Of a stretch of DNA of 64,000 nucleotides, positions 12,310 through 25,430 are shown in pieces. The position numbers and the translations under genes were made by a program. This DNA is from Formicarius rufipectus (lineage: Eukaryota > Chordata > Aves > Passeriformes > Formicariidae), in contig VXAU01003502.1 of NCBI GenBank assembly GCA_013399695.1, positions 62,001 to 126,000 on the forward strand, given 5' to 3'. The notes beneath the pieces were generated by a model. It had not been told where the DNA came from. It saw only the letters and a program-made list of their open reading frames with translations, and ran no database searches. Within the stretch, counting starts at the first letter, position 1; every line of letters begins with the position of its first letter.

Positions 12310-12580
12310 GACTTAAACAAGGGACAATGGCCTCAAACTGAAAGAAAGTAGATTTAGATTAGACATCAATAATAAATTCTTTACTGTGAGATTGGTGGGG
12401 CACTGAAACAGGTTGCCCAGAGAACTGTGGATGCCCCAGCCCTGGAAGGGTTCAAGATCAAGTTGGAAGAAGCTTTGAGCAACCTGGTCTAGTGGAAGGT
12501 CTCTCTGACCATGGCAGGGAGTTGGAACTGGATGATCTCTAAGGCCCCTTTCAACTGAAACCTTCTGATGATTCTACAGT
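12310..12580 (+). mobile_element. CR1 LINE, 5'-truncated 3' end
   Basis: The plus strand carries the familiar bird CR1 3' region in order: GGGACAATGGCCTCAAACTG, AGATTTAGATTAGACAT, TTCTTTACTGTGAG, GGCACTGAAACAGGTTGCCC, AGCAACCTGGTCTAGTGGAA, the GATGATCTCTAAGG block, and a tail with CTTCTGATGATTCTAC. CR1 elements are LINEs that usually insert 5'-truncated and end in a short octamer-type tail instead of poly(A), as here. There are numerous mismatches and small gaps, so it is old and inactive. The antisense open frame at 12489-13016 (175 codons) partly overlaps it and is not a gene. Confidence 0.93.
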
Positions 12581-14760
12581 TTTGTCTGACATCATATCCA
12601 GTTTCTTGAACCGCCAGTGCAAGAGAAGAAAGGTGACACTCATTTCTTTGACAGAAACATTTGTCTTGGAAAAAGAGCAAATCATTGTGGACAATTGTTG
12701 CAGACCACTCCATATGCAGAAAGCTCACAGCCCATAGCCCAGGCTTTGCTCTTGATCTCTCTCTGGAATTAACACTCTTTATTCCTACGGTTGGAGATAT
12801 TAACAGCCTAGAGGCAAAAAGCAGGGTCCCATCAGGCTGCACATCAGACAGGGCAGTAGCAATGGGAAGCCCCTTCCCATACAAAAGTAGCTGAATGGGC
12901 AGGTAGCCAGATTCAGCATGGAAATATGACAGCAGGTGGGAAGATGAGATAGGAAAGGAAATTAATGAGGAGAACAATCTTGTTTCATGTGTTGGACCAT
13001 AGCCTCTGTACATCATCTGGTGCTATCCTGTTCAGCCTCAAGGCGTTTGTTGCACTATCTGTTACTGATAGAGACTCAATGCTGTGAGCTCTTGGACAGC
13101 CCCAAATAAATTCACAGGGCTGTACCCTGTCTCTTCCAGTAATGGTGTATGTCCATGGTTGGGAGTTTTCCTAACACAGTCACTGACCATTTCATTATCA
13201 TGTATACCCCGCAACAGCAGAGATGACCAGAGACAGAAAGAATTTATTAGTCAGGGAAAGCTTAAACTACTCCACCAAACTACCTCAATTAGGTAGGGAT
13301 ACAAGCAGTGTTTTCTATTTCCCTAGCCAGATAGCTCAAAACACTCAACAAACCTGGTTCTGCATTACTTCCCCTGAGTTACAGATTGCTTCTCTTTGAT
13401 TCTTGGGGTTCTCTGTAGTGTCTGCAAGGCCACACTCCCAAAGCCCTGTCCAGGTTTGGAGCTCCATTTCTTTTACAACTTTATGGAAGAAACAAGCAGC
13501 AGGATGACAGCCCTGACTCCAAAATGTTCCAAGTTCAAACTATACACTGGTGATTGGCAACATGCCTCTCCCTGTGAAAGCTCTCTATTGATTATAAGAG
13601 GGACTCTGTGCAGATAAAGCAGTTTTCTCATCCACAAGTGCAAAAATCAGAGCCAGCTTGAGCAGAGACTGATAGCAAAACAGACATCAGAATGGAAGGA
13701 AAGGAAAACTAAAGTCACAGCAATAATGTTGTGCAGATGAGATGTACACAAAAACAACATCCTGGGCAGATGTTTTATGCCAGTGGAGTGGTTAAGGGAC
13801 ATGCCTTACCCCACACAGCCCATTGGTAGCAAGGTCAAAACCAGGCACCAGATCTTTTATTCTTTAACACCCTTGTCCCTGAGTAACTGCTAGAGCATTA
13901 GCAGTGTGTTGAAGCAATAGTTTTGGCCATTTGTGCTTGAATATTTATTTTCTTATAACTCACCAGTGCTTGTGACTAATAGCTTTGGATACAAATCAGC
14001 AAGTTTTGCCAGTACCTTACAACAGTGCTAAACTGAACCTTCAGCCACAGGACTTTTCTTCTTTCATTTCTTTTATTTCCTTTAGCAAAGCCCCTGTTGA
14101 AACAGTGAAGAATTCCACACAAGGCAATGAAGATTCAATATACTTTGCTTAGAGAGAATTATTTCCCTATAAATTGATTTCAAAAAGAAGATCTTGGCAT
14201 TTTGACCAAAACCACATCTCTTAAATTATCTCATATCCCTCCAAACACACACTCCTAAGCCCTTTTTTGTCCATAGTAGAAAGACAGTCATACTTTGGCA
14301 CAATTTAAAAGGTTTTGAGAATGATGATGATGATTTTAAACAAAGTATTCCCCAAGCAGGCTGTGGACTTGAGCAGAAACAGCCACAGAGTCCTGTGGGG
14401 GCTTCACAACGTAGAATTGATTTAGCAGAAAAGTGTGTAGGCTGAACAGTGATGGATGCTATAGAAAACTGTGTGATATGTAAGATAGATGGGCATTTGA
14501 AAAAGATCAAGGAAAAACACACTGAAAACCAGGAGAGCCTCCAGCTTTGTTCAAATTATGATCAGTATCAGGCACAGTAAGGTCTCAGATGCAAAGTACA
14601 TGGACAAAGCTGTGCTCTGCAGTGATGCCTTTCTTCAGAAGGGCTGCCCTGATGCAAAAAGCTATATGAAAACTCCTCTTACACAATATCAAGACAGGCA
14701 CATGGTGTGTTCACAAACTGAAATACTGATATTGATGGAGCCAGATAGAAGGAAAATAAG
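12581..14760. other. No feature seen
   Basis: No gene or clear repeat in 2.2 kb. A short GAT repeat sits near 14320. Open frames of 70-98 codons are unremarkable. Confidence 0.5.
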
Positions 14761-15030
14761 CATCTAGCATCTGCCATCTTCTTCCAGACAGGGGCTGAAC
14801 CCCCCCCGCCGTGCTCCCAGCTCCCTTTCCTGCCTGAACTGGAGCAGATGCTGTGCATGAGGTACTGCATGGATGTTCACCATGGGGCCAGGGATCTTAC
14901 TCTGATGATGAAGGCCAGCGTGGGAGAGAATGGAGTGGAGGGCACCCTTCACTGTTTGGCACTAGGAGCTCATTAAATACATCTCTTATTGCTTTCGCTC
15001 TTGTTACAAGAGAATTGTTTGTTTGTGGTG
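14761..15030. other. GC-richer block ending in an LTR-like motif (weak)
   Basis: A C-rich segment (eight C at about 14801-14808) leads into moderately GC-rich sequence. It ends with CTCATTAAATACATCTCTTA and a TTGCTTTCGCTCTTG word, reminiscent of the polyadenylation/U5 region of an LTR. I could not find the other end, TG...CA borders or target duplications, so this is only a possibility. Confidence 0.2.
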
Positions 15031-16179
15031 ACTAAAGATGAAGGCTATCCATCAGTCTTACTCTTAGAAAGCACTTCAAGCCCTTTTATATTCTGCAGGC
15101 AGAAGATAGAGTGATAGAAATAAATCTTCAAATATTCCCTGCCCTCTCAAGAAAACATATTCCTAGACAAAATGTTGTACAAAAACAACCACATTTTTTT
15201 GATAAATTGCTACGAGTTACATAAAACCTCATCACACTGTAAACACCAGAGGATGCAGTATTTTCAAAGACACTAACAGAAAATATGTAGGTTTGTGCTT
15301 GCAAATGTAAGTTAAATTCAAAGGGCTCATTTTGAGACTCACTTCCAGCTCTTAATTTTGCAAATGCTGTTAATACTTTCAACGCCTCATTAGCATATCC
15401 TGTATGCTCTTTAAATTACACAGGCACTGCTGTCAAAAACTTGCAAAGGGAGATTCCAGAGAACCCCGACAGACAAAAAAATATGCTTAATATCTACATT
15501 TTAGCATTAGGAAGTGCTTACATAGATCAAAAATATATTCTGGGACAATATGATTATAAGCCTGCACAAGTGAAGAATAAGAACCAAATGCAAGGACAGG
15601 ACTCTGAGCGTCTGCATATCTGCAGAATAAATACACTTATAAAGGAAAACACTTTGGCAGACACTAATGAGCTGTACACTATACCAGTGCCAGAAGAGCT
15701 GAGACAAAATAGTGGAATCCTAAAATTATAGCAATAAAAATTAACAGTTTTCTTCCTCAAAATTTCTACTGCTTTCCATCTGGTTCTTCATAACAAAATT
15801 CTCCAATTATTGTAGTATTTAAATAAATAAGGCTCAAACATAAGTAAGCAAAAAGCTTTGTCCATGGAAAATTCATACAAGTGCAAAATTTGCATCAGGA
15901 AACTTTGAAATTCAATACCTTTCTATAAAGCCTTTAAAAGACATTGTGTGGACAAGCAGGCTTCTCTCAGAACATGTGAGCAAAAATAAAGCTGTTTTTT
16001 AAAGGGTTGAAAACATTTTCCTGAGGGTTTTTTCTTTGCATTTTCAAACCACAGGAGGGATTGAAAATAATGCCAATATAAGAAAACCCATGAAAGGCGG
16101 TGAAATTTTTTTTTTGAAGGATTCATAAAGTCAGCTTTCAGTCTTGGAGCAATGCATCTTCAGGAGTTAAATTCAATGC
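15031..16179. other. No feature seen
   Basis: AT-rich DNA. A 96-codon plus-strand frame (15441-15731) has no recognisable motif and overlaps minus-strand frames. I treat it as chance. Confidence 0.5.
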
Positions 16180-16207
16180 NAAATAAATAAATAAATAAAT
16201 AAATAAA
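16180..16207. repeat. (AAAT)n microsatellite with an adjacent ambiguous base
   Basis: Almost seven AAAT units run from 16181 to 16207. The base just before (16180) is N, the only ambiguous base in the window, which suggests uncertain base calling or a closed gap at the edge of the repeat. Confidence 0.9.
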
Positions 16208-17446
16208 GGTAGTATGTAGCAGACTCATTTATCTGTGCCGTAACTACTAAACAATTGACTGATTTCAGTCCTCTCATTTGACTTTACAAATACTGAAAAG
16301 CCTCTAAGTGACAATATATTCCTTTATATGTTCATATGCCAGAAACATTTGCTGACATTTTTCATTCCCAAGAAGCACAGAGTTTTACAGGTTGTGAACA
16401 AAGATCATTTTGTCAGCTCATAAAATAGTTTTATGTGAGGAAACACAGCAACAACCTCTTCTATTTTAGAATTAAGGAGTGGGAATCTCAATTAGACATA
16501 GGGATAATATCAGCTAGTTACACAGAAGAGAATAAAAATGCATAAAGGGTATAAAATCTCATGCTTCAGGACATTAGTCAAGCAGTAATGAATGGGTTAG
16601 CACAGAAATACCCCTGGGGAGTAGGAGATTTTTTCATTTCCCCCTTCATTTGTTGCCTTTGAAAGCCAAGTCATCTGAACAGGTGTAAATGAGTCCAGTG
16701 GGTCTAATGAGACAAATGAAAAAGAGGATGGGAGTTACAGTGAGAATCACTAGTTTGGAAACAAAGCTTTGTGAGAAAAAAAATAGCTGAATTATGCATT
16801 AGCCTACCTCATAACTAGCCCTGCTACTTTTCCCCCTTCTCCTCGCTCCACTTTTTGTCACTGATGACCAAGGTGAAGCAATTAGGCATGTCGATTCTCA
16901 ACTACCCATAACCTACTGCTAGTATCCCAGCAGGGATGAGCCTATTATGCACATAAGAATACAGGAGATTTCCCATTTGTACAGGCCAGTACATTTTTAG
17001 GATCAATTTAGCTCACCACTATAATGTGCAAAAGAGATGTAATGTGTCTTCTTACAAAACCAAACAGTACGTATCACTGAATGTTTTGTCTTCAACCCAG
17101 TCTGTGCTCTTTCCACTGGGCAAACATGATGTGTTATATGAATTTTGGTGTCAGGTATGGCTTGTCTTCAGTGCTGGTGTTTCTATGCTGAGATAACTTG
17201 CTGCAAAATCCTAATGGCAAGGCACAGATTGTAACCTCAGTAAAACTAAACAAACTGAGCCCTACAATCCCCACCAGCAATTGATTTTGGCTACTTATTT
17301 GTAGCAAAAACCACCAGCATCCAGTCTCTACTAGTGTCTTACAGGAAGATAGCTGTAAATCCTGCAGAAAACCCCCTCTCTGCACTGAATACAAAGCCTA
17401 TGTGCATAAACCAAGCTGCCAATAATTCAATGAAAGTTGTACATAA
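16208..17446. other. No feature seen
   Basis: No gene, RNA or identifiable repeat was recognised. Confidence 0.5.
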
Positions 17447-17500
17447 GCCAGATTCTCAGCTGGTGTCAGCTGGCACAGCTCCACGCATGTCAATTACAAG
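17447..17500 (+). repeat. Possible ancient amniote repeat fragment
   Basis: CCAGATTCTCAGCTGGTGT, followed by GGCACAGCTCCA and GTCAAT at the expected spacing, resembles a widespread old sauropsid repeat in which an 'agctggtgtaaat...cagctccattgaagtcaat' block recurs. Only about 50 bases can be followed. The family name is not certain to me. Confidence 0.3.
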
Positions 17501-18865
17501 CCATATGATGTCTGTCTCTGCTGATGGTGGGCCATGTGCTAATTTGCAGCTGGAGGTGACACATCACACTGGATGACTCTTGCTGGGCTGCAGCAGAACA
17601 CAGTGTTTAACTGCTAGCATGGTTTGATGGTCATGCCATTTTAGCTAGGACCACAGTAGCTAAGGCTTTGACCCAGGCTTGGATTCCAGTCCTGCTGAAG
17701 AGGCTCAGAATGTCTCCTTGGTAGCACTAACTGACCTCTTACACAGGACAATGGGATGAGTAGCTGTCAGCCCCTCTTGTGTCCACTGCAGTGTTATATT
17801 CAGAGTCAGGAGAAGCAGAGGTGTGGATAACCCTGTAGCCTGCTGGATGCAAAGACTCTGGAAAGCAGGAATATAAACGTTCTGTGAGCTCACAACAATT
17901 ATTTATCAGCTAATACACAGCTGGCAGCCAGGGCTAACAGGCTACTAGGCTCAGCAGGAGCACGCTTGCTGCCCATGACAGAGGCACCCCATGGGTGTCT
18001 ACTGTCCAGGCAGCTGCCCGTCAGACAGGGAAGTGAAGGACTGAACCTGGACCTTGCTGAGTTGCTCTCATTTCTTGGAGTTTTTTTGCCATCACATGTT
18101 GGTAGTTTTCTCCCAAGGACTTAATTTATGGCTCGACATTTTTCCCTCCACCTGTGTTTTCACTTTTCTTATTTTGCATGGCTTTGGCTTATGTTCCCTT
18201 AGAGCTCAACACCAACTCTTTTCAGTAGAGCTAAGCTGAAATCAGAGAGCTCAGTTTCACAAATCCAAGTCATGGGTCACTGACAGCTAAAACCCTGGGC
18301 TGCATGCTCCATCACCATCTCCAGCAGTGCACCCTTTCCTTCAAATCAGTATCAGTCCAAGCAGCAAACCTGGAGACAGCATGGGATCCAGGAACCAGCC
18401 ATTATTTTTTTCTTCCCCATCAATTTAGTTTGCAGCTAGGTCATATTCTTGGCTACGCAAGGGTTAGCAAGGGTACTAGGAAATGGAACAGCCACCCGAG
18501 GACAAGGTGGGAGGATAGCAGTCCCATAGCTTTAATCAGAAAGGGGACCTGACTCTAACAATTATGAAACTATAATTTGAGACTAACCCACACAAAAAAC
18601 CTAGTAGGAAGTTAATTAGGGAAATATCCATAGGAGATGTGAGTCTTCCTTCCCCTAGAAAGTAGGGAATTGAAATCAAGTCTCCCTGTCCAGTAAAAGC
18701 TCCCTTGATATTGAGCTATAGATTAAAAGGGACACATTTCACTTCCTTTATTTTGGGAAAAGGCCAGTGGTGCCATTATTCCTAAAGATTTCCAAAATGA
18801 GAATTCATTTACAGATCAAATTAAATGTTTCCAATGTTTTATTGATATTTTTTATTTAGATAAGT

Positions 18866-18879
18866 AAAAAAAAAAAAAA
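18866..18879. repeat. A14 homopolymer
   Basis: A pure A run without an identifiable parent element. Confidence 0.85.
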
Positions 18880-19300
18880 GGTTGTGTGTTGAGAAAAGAA
18901 AAGTCCTTTTCCATTTAGAGGAAATCAAGAAAACAATTATTCATGGAGTCTCATCCTGCTGTGCTGTTCTAATATGTATTTTAGATAAACCATTTCCTAT
19001 AGTTCACACTGTTCTCTGTTTTCTTAGTGATGTGTCCCTAAAGATAGTCTTAAGTAATTACTTGACCTCTATTGTCCCTGAGACTTTCAGGAAGAATCTG
19101 CTAGTGATACTGAAACAGAAGGTGGAAAAGAAAACAGATTGAAGACAGCTATTCCCTTCAAAGAGTGAGTTTAAGACCACCTTTTTGCAAGAAAACATAG
19201 AGAGAGCCTGATTTTCCATATGAATACCTGCTCCTGGGGGTAACAGTAGGAAAAAAGCACTTTCTGATCCTTCTTTCATCTGTACTGATGTTTCTGAAGA

Positions 19301-19322
19301 ATACAGACTTCATACAGACTTC
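19301..19322. repeat. 11-bp tandem duplication
   Basis: The unit ATACAGACTTC occurs twice in direct succession. It is probably a recent replication-slippage duplication. Confidence 0.8.
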
Positions 19323-22300
19323 ACCACCATTTAACATTACTAGTTTATAAAACTTTTGCTCTTAGTTCTCATGAAACTTTTCACCTTAAGGAAAAATTAC
19401 AGTTTCCAAACCAAATCTTGAGAAGAACTGGCCAGAAGATTGAACTGGCAGAGAGGTTGATTTATTTGTGTCTATTGCCATTGAAATGTCTGTGATGGTT
19501 AGACTGTAATTAAAAATTCTGTTTGATTGATGCATAAGAGAAACTTTTTCAGAACTTTTTTATGTCTGAGAAACCAAGGAATTGTTTTGAAAGAACCAGG
19601 CTTAGAGCATATAGCACAGCAGGCGTGGACACAAGATCTAACAGGGCTGAATTATGACAGATGAACAAATTGCCACTATGCAGCTGAGCTCCCACATCTG
19701 GACAGTTGTGTCTCCTGGCTTATTCCAGTAATGAAAGAGAATACATTAAATGAAACAAAATGCGTTTCCCCAATGGTGGGGAAAAGCATGAAGAGTTGAG
19801 TATTACCACCCAGCTACCAGGTAATGATTTCTTATGCCACAATGATTCAATCATTCATGATTGTATGGCAAAAAGGTACATATAATCAGTATTAGGAGCC
19901 CAGATGATGGGTGGCAACTTTCTAACTTTATATGGCTTGATTAGATTTCATCGTGTGTAACTTTAAATTCATTCTCAGGAATAATGCAGTCATTTGTTTT
20001 CACTTTGCCTAAAAGTGCTTGTGTGGGCTTTTCAAAAGCATTTTGGAATATTCAAAACTTAAAAAGAGGGAAGTATTTACATATGATACAGCACTTGTCC
20101 TAATGTATACCTGCCAAATTGCTTCATCTTATAACTTGTCACATCAACATGTTTCAAGATGCATGACAAGATGTTTTATAACCTTAAGGTGTTTCTGTTT
20201 GTGAATTATTTTACACTGAAAGAATTTGCAGTGAGTGTTTGCTCAATCTGGCTATTTTTGTGTGCAGCTACTTGCAAAGCTTTGTATTTCTGCACTCCTT
20301 TGGGGAAAAGACTTTCAGTATAAGATTGCATTGAGACCAACAATATAAAAATTATTTCCACTATATACTTTTCATTTATTTCTCTTCTTTCTACTGTTTC
20401 TGTGACAAAATCTCTCAGTAAAGGAAGAAGCACAAATAGGAGTGTGTAGTAGTCACTTCCATTGGAAGGTCAATGTTTTACTTCTTGGTCTTTGTTGTAA
20501 GACGATTTGTTGACTCCCTACCAATATAGTAAACAGTTATTAAGAGCTTTTGGCTGTCATTTTGACTGGATTTTGCCTGATTAAATGTCTTTAGTGTAGA
20601 CTTCAACACCTAGGTAGATTCCTAGCTTCCCCTTACAGATTTTTTTGAAAGAAATAAGCCTTGAAATGGAATAGATTATTTTACACTAAAGTGATTGTCT
20701 AGAACTAGGCATCCAATTTATGCCCCTAAATGCCTAAATCAGTCCACTGACTCATGGAAGCTGATGATGACAAAGATTTATTCAGAGCAGGCATCCAAAA
20801 CTGAAACAAAGTGATCCAATGCTTTTGCAGGTTTTTCCCAGGGTCCTACTGATGAAAGGAAGTGCAAACTGTACACAATTTGCTACTGCTGCCAGATCTT
20901 TAGCATTCCAAGCTTCGTCCCACCTGCATTTAGCAAGCAAATATTGCTGATCACCATGACGGTAAGGAATTAAACATATATGCATTGCTACCATCCCAGC
21001 CTCCACAGTCATAAAAATATCCTGTCTATGAGTATCAGTTATAAGTATTTGGTTGAATTTAATTACCACTAGAATGTTAAATAAAGGTTATCCAATACTT
21101 TATTTGGGAGGTGGGGGAGGGATTTCTAAGCTCAATCCCGTAATAATATTGAACGAGCTGCATTTCAGTCTTGTTGACCAGTAAAACATTGATTACACAG
21201 CTGATGCCACAGTAGAAAAATTTTATATCTCTGAGAAAGGTTGTGAGTATTCACACAACCAAGGAAGTGCACTGTGCATAGAAATATTATGCAATGTGTT
21301 ACACAAAACTAACACAGTGTGGAGTGTATTATTTCCTAATATTAGTTTTTATGGTACTTCTAAGAGGTCTGTAAGTCATCTGTTTAGCCTGAAGAAATAA
21401 CTCCTGAGAGTTAAAAACCAGGAAAAATCTGCAGCTCAAAATTCGTAGGCTTTCACTGACACTCATGAACATTTTAGAGACTAGCTAAATTTCAGCTGTG
21501 GTAGAGCTTGTGGCGAACTCCACAGATCAAAATTCTGGCTTCTTCTGAACAATGTGTTCTTTTGTGACTGGTCCATTAACCCTTGATGAGTCACATCTAG
21601 TAGAGCTTCTGGTGTACTCATGCATTGCCACTTCAGAAATCCCTTGATGAGAGAAAGTCAGCAACATTACATGTTCTTTACAATTCTTTTATTTGGTTCA
21701 TATTTGGAAAGACTGAAAAATATTTTTCTATTTTCTGGAAGATTTTTAGAAAATTGAGCAGACATAGTGGAGTCCAGAGAAGTCATGTTCTTGAGAGCTC
21801 CTCTGAAAATCCTCCCTCTATGCCCTAGGTGGCCATGCCCAAGGAAATAAAACATCCTTTTTTTTCTGAAGAAGGTGCATTTCAAAACCATAGAAAGATA
21901 ATTCTCTATGAAGTCTTTAGCTGTTTTTGCAAAGGAACTTAATGAACTTTCTTTTTGGCCAAGGCCTTCAAAACACATTCCACCTTCCTTGCCTTTGTTG
22001 ACATTTGAATGCTGCATAATCAGTCACAAGAAAAAGGGAACAGAGCTAAACAGAATGAAAGAAACAGAAGAGGAAATTTGGGATCAAATTATCTAGCTCT
22101 TTTCATGCTTCAGTCCAGAAATCATCAGCAAGAGATTGTCTGATTGGTTCCAATCTCGTTTAATAGGAAGCTAAAAACATTCCCAAAAGAAGGCAGTAAC
22201 ATTCGGTGACTCTGAGCACAAAAGGGCATTCAGGGATTTTGTTTCTCAAACCTAGGAAAGTGTTCAGAATCCTTTCTGATAAGATCATTCAGTAGCTTTA

Positions 22301-23012
22301 ATTTCTCATTAGAGCAGTTTTCAAGAAGTCTAAAGTCAGATTTCCATTCAGATGCATCTTGTGAATACAAGTTACTGTGCTGTTAAAGTGTTTGTTAATT
22401 TAAAAGAACATGTGGTATAGATGCGTGTGTTCCCTTGATCCACTTTAGATAAGTGTGCATGCCCTCTTTGAAGCATTGAGGTACGTGTTTTACTGTGTTC
22501 TTTCTCAAATGGGCCAGCTAATACCTTGTGTGGCTGAATTGGATGAATCAGTACTGAGCAGCTCTCGAACACTACAGGCACATTTCTGACTTTATAATAA
22601 AATTCATATATCTTTAAATAAAGGGAGAAATTAACTTGGAGGAATTTAAATATGAGGTAGCAATGGGTCTCAACTCACATGTACAACGACATCACTAAAG
22701 CTTACTTACTGCTCTTATGGAAACTTTTTTGTTAACTTCACATTGTGGACTGCGAAGAAATAAACTATAGTTTTCCCACTCCAGCTCTGGGGCTCTGCTT
22801 CAGGAGAGAAAGAGAGGGTAAGGAGTGAAATCTTGACTTGGATCTCCCTCACCTGGGGCAAGGTGAGTAGTGGTTTATGCCACGAGGTTTGCCTTCAGAC
22901 TTAGAAGAAAGAATAGAAAACCTAGGCTTTCCAAATAAATGCTCCTAAATATCAGCGGGCTCCCTTTGCTAAAGATTCAGGATGATTCCCCAATTTGACC
23001 CTTGAGGGGAAG

Positions 23013-23078
23013 TAATAAAAACTAAAACAAAACAAAAAACAACCAACCAAAAACCCAAAGCAAACAAACAAAAAAACC
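23013..23078. repeat. A/C-only low-complexity tract
   Basis: About 66 bases consist almost solely of A and C (AAAAC, CAAC, CAAA words). It is one of several such tracts in the window. Confidence 0.8.
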
Positions 23079-25249
23079 TTTCTTTTAAAACCACTGTCTT
23101 GCCACAGCTGAGGTGAGAAGCTGCCTTTACAACACCACCTTTGGAGCTCAGAGCCAACAGTTCTCCCTGCAGAGGCTCTGCTTTCGCTGCCACTCCACAA
23201 GTGGCCAAGAGTCATGCAGTAAAGTGTGAGACGACAAACAGCAGGGCCCCACACCAAACACAAGGAGCCCATAATTGTTTCTGAAAAGGAGGAGGAGACA
23301 AGGGAGAGAGATGCCTGGCATAGTATGGGAAATATCACTCATAAAAAATTCAACATAAATCCTCATGCTTTTTTGCTACACACAGGTTTTCTGCCAAGCT
23401 GCAGCCTGCTCACCGTTTCCATAATTTATTCCTGAACAAGTGTTTCCTGTTGTGTATCACATGGAGTGCAGTAAAGTCCTTCACAGACATGGTAGAAGTT
23501 TAGAGCAATGTGTAGCTGAAAACCCTTAAGTATCCAGAGAGATTTAAGTTTCTAGAAATTACCTTCCTGGCAAGCTAAGATACTCATCAGAGCAAACCCC
23601 ACATAATTACCTGAATGCATTACTTTATACCTGACTCTCCTGAACATGCTTAAGCAAAATTTTGACAAAAAACACTGCACCAGTGGTAATAAATCCAAGT
23701 GTGTCCAGGAACATTCCTGCACCCAGGATCAAGGTCATCTTTGCTAATAAACCATTAGACTATTGCCCAGCATTCATATGGACTTTTCACCCCGTTCCTT
23801 TCACTGAAACTTCATTTATGTCCTGGATGTTAAACTGTCCGGGGACCACTCCCAATAGATAGTTGTCATTTAAACACCCTCTCACGGTGCCTAAATTTGC
23901 TTCCACACCCAGCAGCTTTCACCACCATCCTTAACCTGATAGGATAGACATAGATCAAATAGGACGAGGTGATAAATTCATATCTAGAAGATAAATAATT
24001 CTCTCACTTGTAGAGTATCCCAAACTCCTGCTAAGATCAATGTCAGTGACAGGGTTCTAGTGTTCCTGGGAATTATTCTTGTTCTATTTGTGTAGAATTT
24101 TAGAAGGCTGATGATAGATTTGAACATTTTGACCAAACTCTGTGTGACAGTCTTTAATATTAGCTGTATTATACCTATAATCGCTTTAAAAAATTTATTT
24201 TCCCATTGGGTTGGAAAATAAAAGGCTGATGTGTTTGCACTACCAGAAATTGAATATGGCTGAAAATTTAGCCTTATGTCGCATAGGAATTATATGCTGC
24301 AGAAGACTCAGACAGTGAGAAAATAAACTGAAAAAGAAATGGAGCAAGGCCTTTGCAATTCACAGTTTGCATATGTTTCTTGAAACAAGAAGCAGGTTGT
24401 GGCTATTTTTCATCACATCAGGTGGTATCTAAAATGCAGAAAGGATTTTTAGGTTCCAGGCCATGGCTGTTAAGAGTTCTTTTGAAAATCCTCTGCTTAT
24501 GCCTCATTTCCACGTTGAATGTGGTTTCTACAGGAGCTGCACATGGAATTGCAGAATGACCATTTCCTATTGACAGTCATTAGCCCTGAACATAGCATGT
24601 GAGTAACCAAAATGAAATCCCTGCACAAATTTAGAATGTGTTCTCCCATTTCTCTCTAATTATTTGGTGCAAAGTATATAGTGGTTTCCTCGTACCATTG
24701 GGTTATAGTGTGCATGTCTCACATAAGTCCAGTGTGGCTTTTGATTTTTATTTTATTTTTTTTATTTTCCTTTTAGACCTCTGCCTTGAAAAGATAAGTT
24801 ATTTGTTTGTTACTCAGCTTTCTCCATGAATATCTTTCTGAATTATCCTTATTAATCATTGTTGTCACAGCAAACTGACCTGAGGCAAAACAATATGTCA
24901 GCAGTGATTAAAACAAATGATGAGAGAAATGAAGCCATTGCATGGACACAGTGCTTTTAAACTATAATGAAGACTGATGCTTATACCGGAAACAAAACTA
25001 GCCTGGTGGTCTTCAACTCTTCAATCGATATCCCATCTGCATCTCAAAAAGCAAGCTTGACTCTGTCTATCTCTTCACAGAGGGGTGTTTGTGATCGAGG
25101 CTGTCAGCTGGCTCTGAGTGGTGTCATTCTGTTGGCTTTCACAGAGTTACGCTGCTTTAGGCTGGCTTCAGGCCTCAATATACATACCAGGAGTGTCAAA
25201 GGGCAGTGGAAAGGTATGTGAAACACCTGTCTTAATACAGTGGGATAAT
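23079..25249. other. No feature seen
   Basis: Mixed-composition DNA. No gene is supported, and the largest frames (72 to 84 codons, plus a 128-codon minus frame that reads through the A/C tract at its left) look like chance. Confidence 0.5.
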
Positions 25250-25430
25250 CACCTCTTCTGACCAGCTGGTGTTGCTGTGTTTGATGCACCCCAAGATGTG
25301 GTTTGTGCTCTTGGCTGCCAGGGCACACCATTGGCTCACATTGAGCTGCTACTGACCAGCACCCCCAGATTCATCCCTACAGGGCTTCTCCCCAGACACG
25401 CCTCTCCCAGTTCATACTTGCACCCAGCAA
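25250..25430 (-). mobile_element. CR1 LINE internal fragment
   Basis: The plus strand shows the complement of CR1 in order: GACCAGCTGGTGTTGCTGTG, TTGATGCACCCCAAGATGTG, CTCTTGGCTGCCAGGGCACA, GGCTCACATTGAGCTGCT, GACCAGCACCCCCAGAT, and CCTCTCCCAGTTCATACTTG. This block lies upstream of the CR1 3' terminus and is commonly seen in bird CR1 copies. Both ends are missing, so it is a broken internal piece. The short frames here (25277-25495 plus, 25104-25331 minus) are repeat-derived. Confidence 0.9.

Larger units (their letters stand above)
17501..23012. other. Gene-free 5.5 kb
   Basis: No gene is supported. Visible simple features are a run of 14 A at 18866-18879 and an 11-base head-to-tail duplication (ATACAGACTTC twice) at 19301-19322. 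Open frames up to 116 codons overlap on both strands and carry no recognisable domain. Confidence 0.5.

Noticed and set aside
12489..13016. Longest minus-strand open frame (175 codons)
   Set aside because: Its distal part is antisense to a CR1 copy, it has no recognisable domain, and a frame of this length is expected by chance somewhere among six frames of 64 kb.
14761..15030. LTR at the GC-richer block
   Set aside because: Only an LTR-like polyadenylation/U5 flavour is seen. The other border, TATA element and target duplications are missing, so it is kept as a weak note only.
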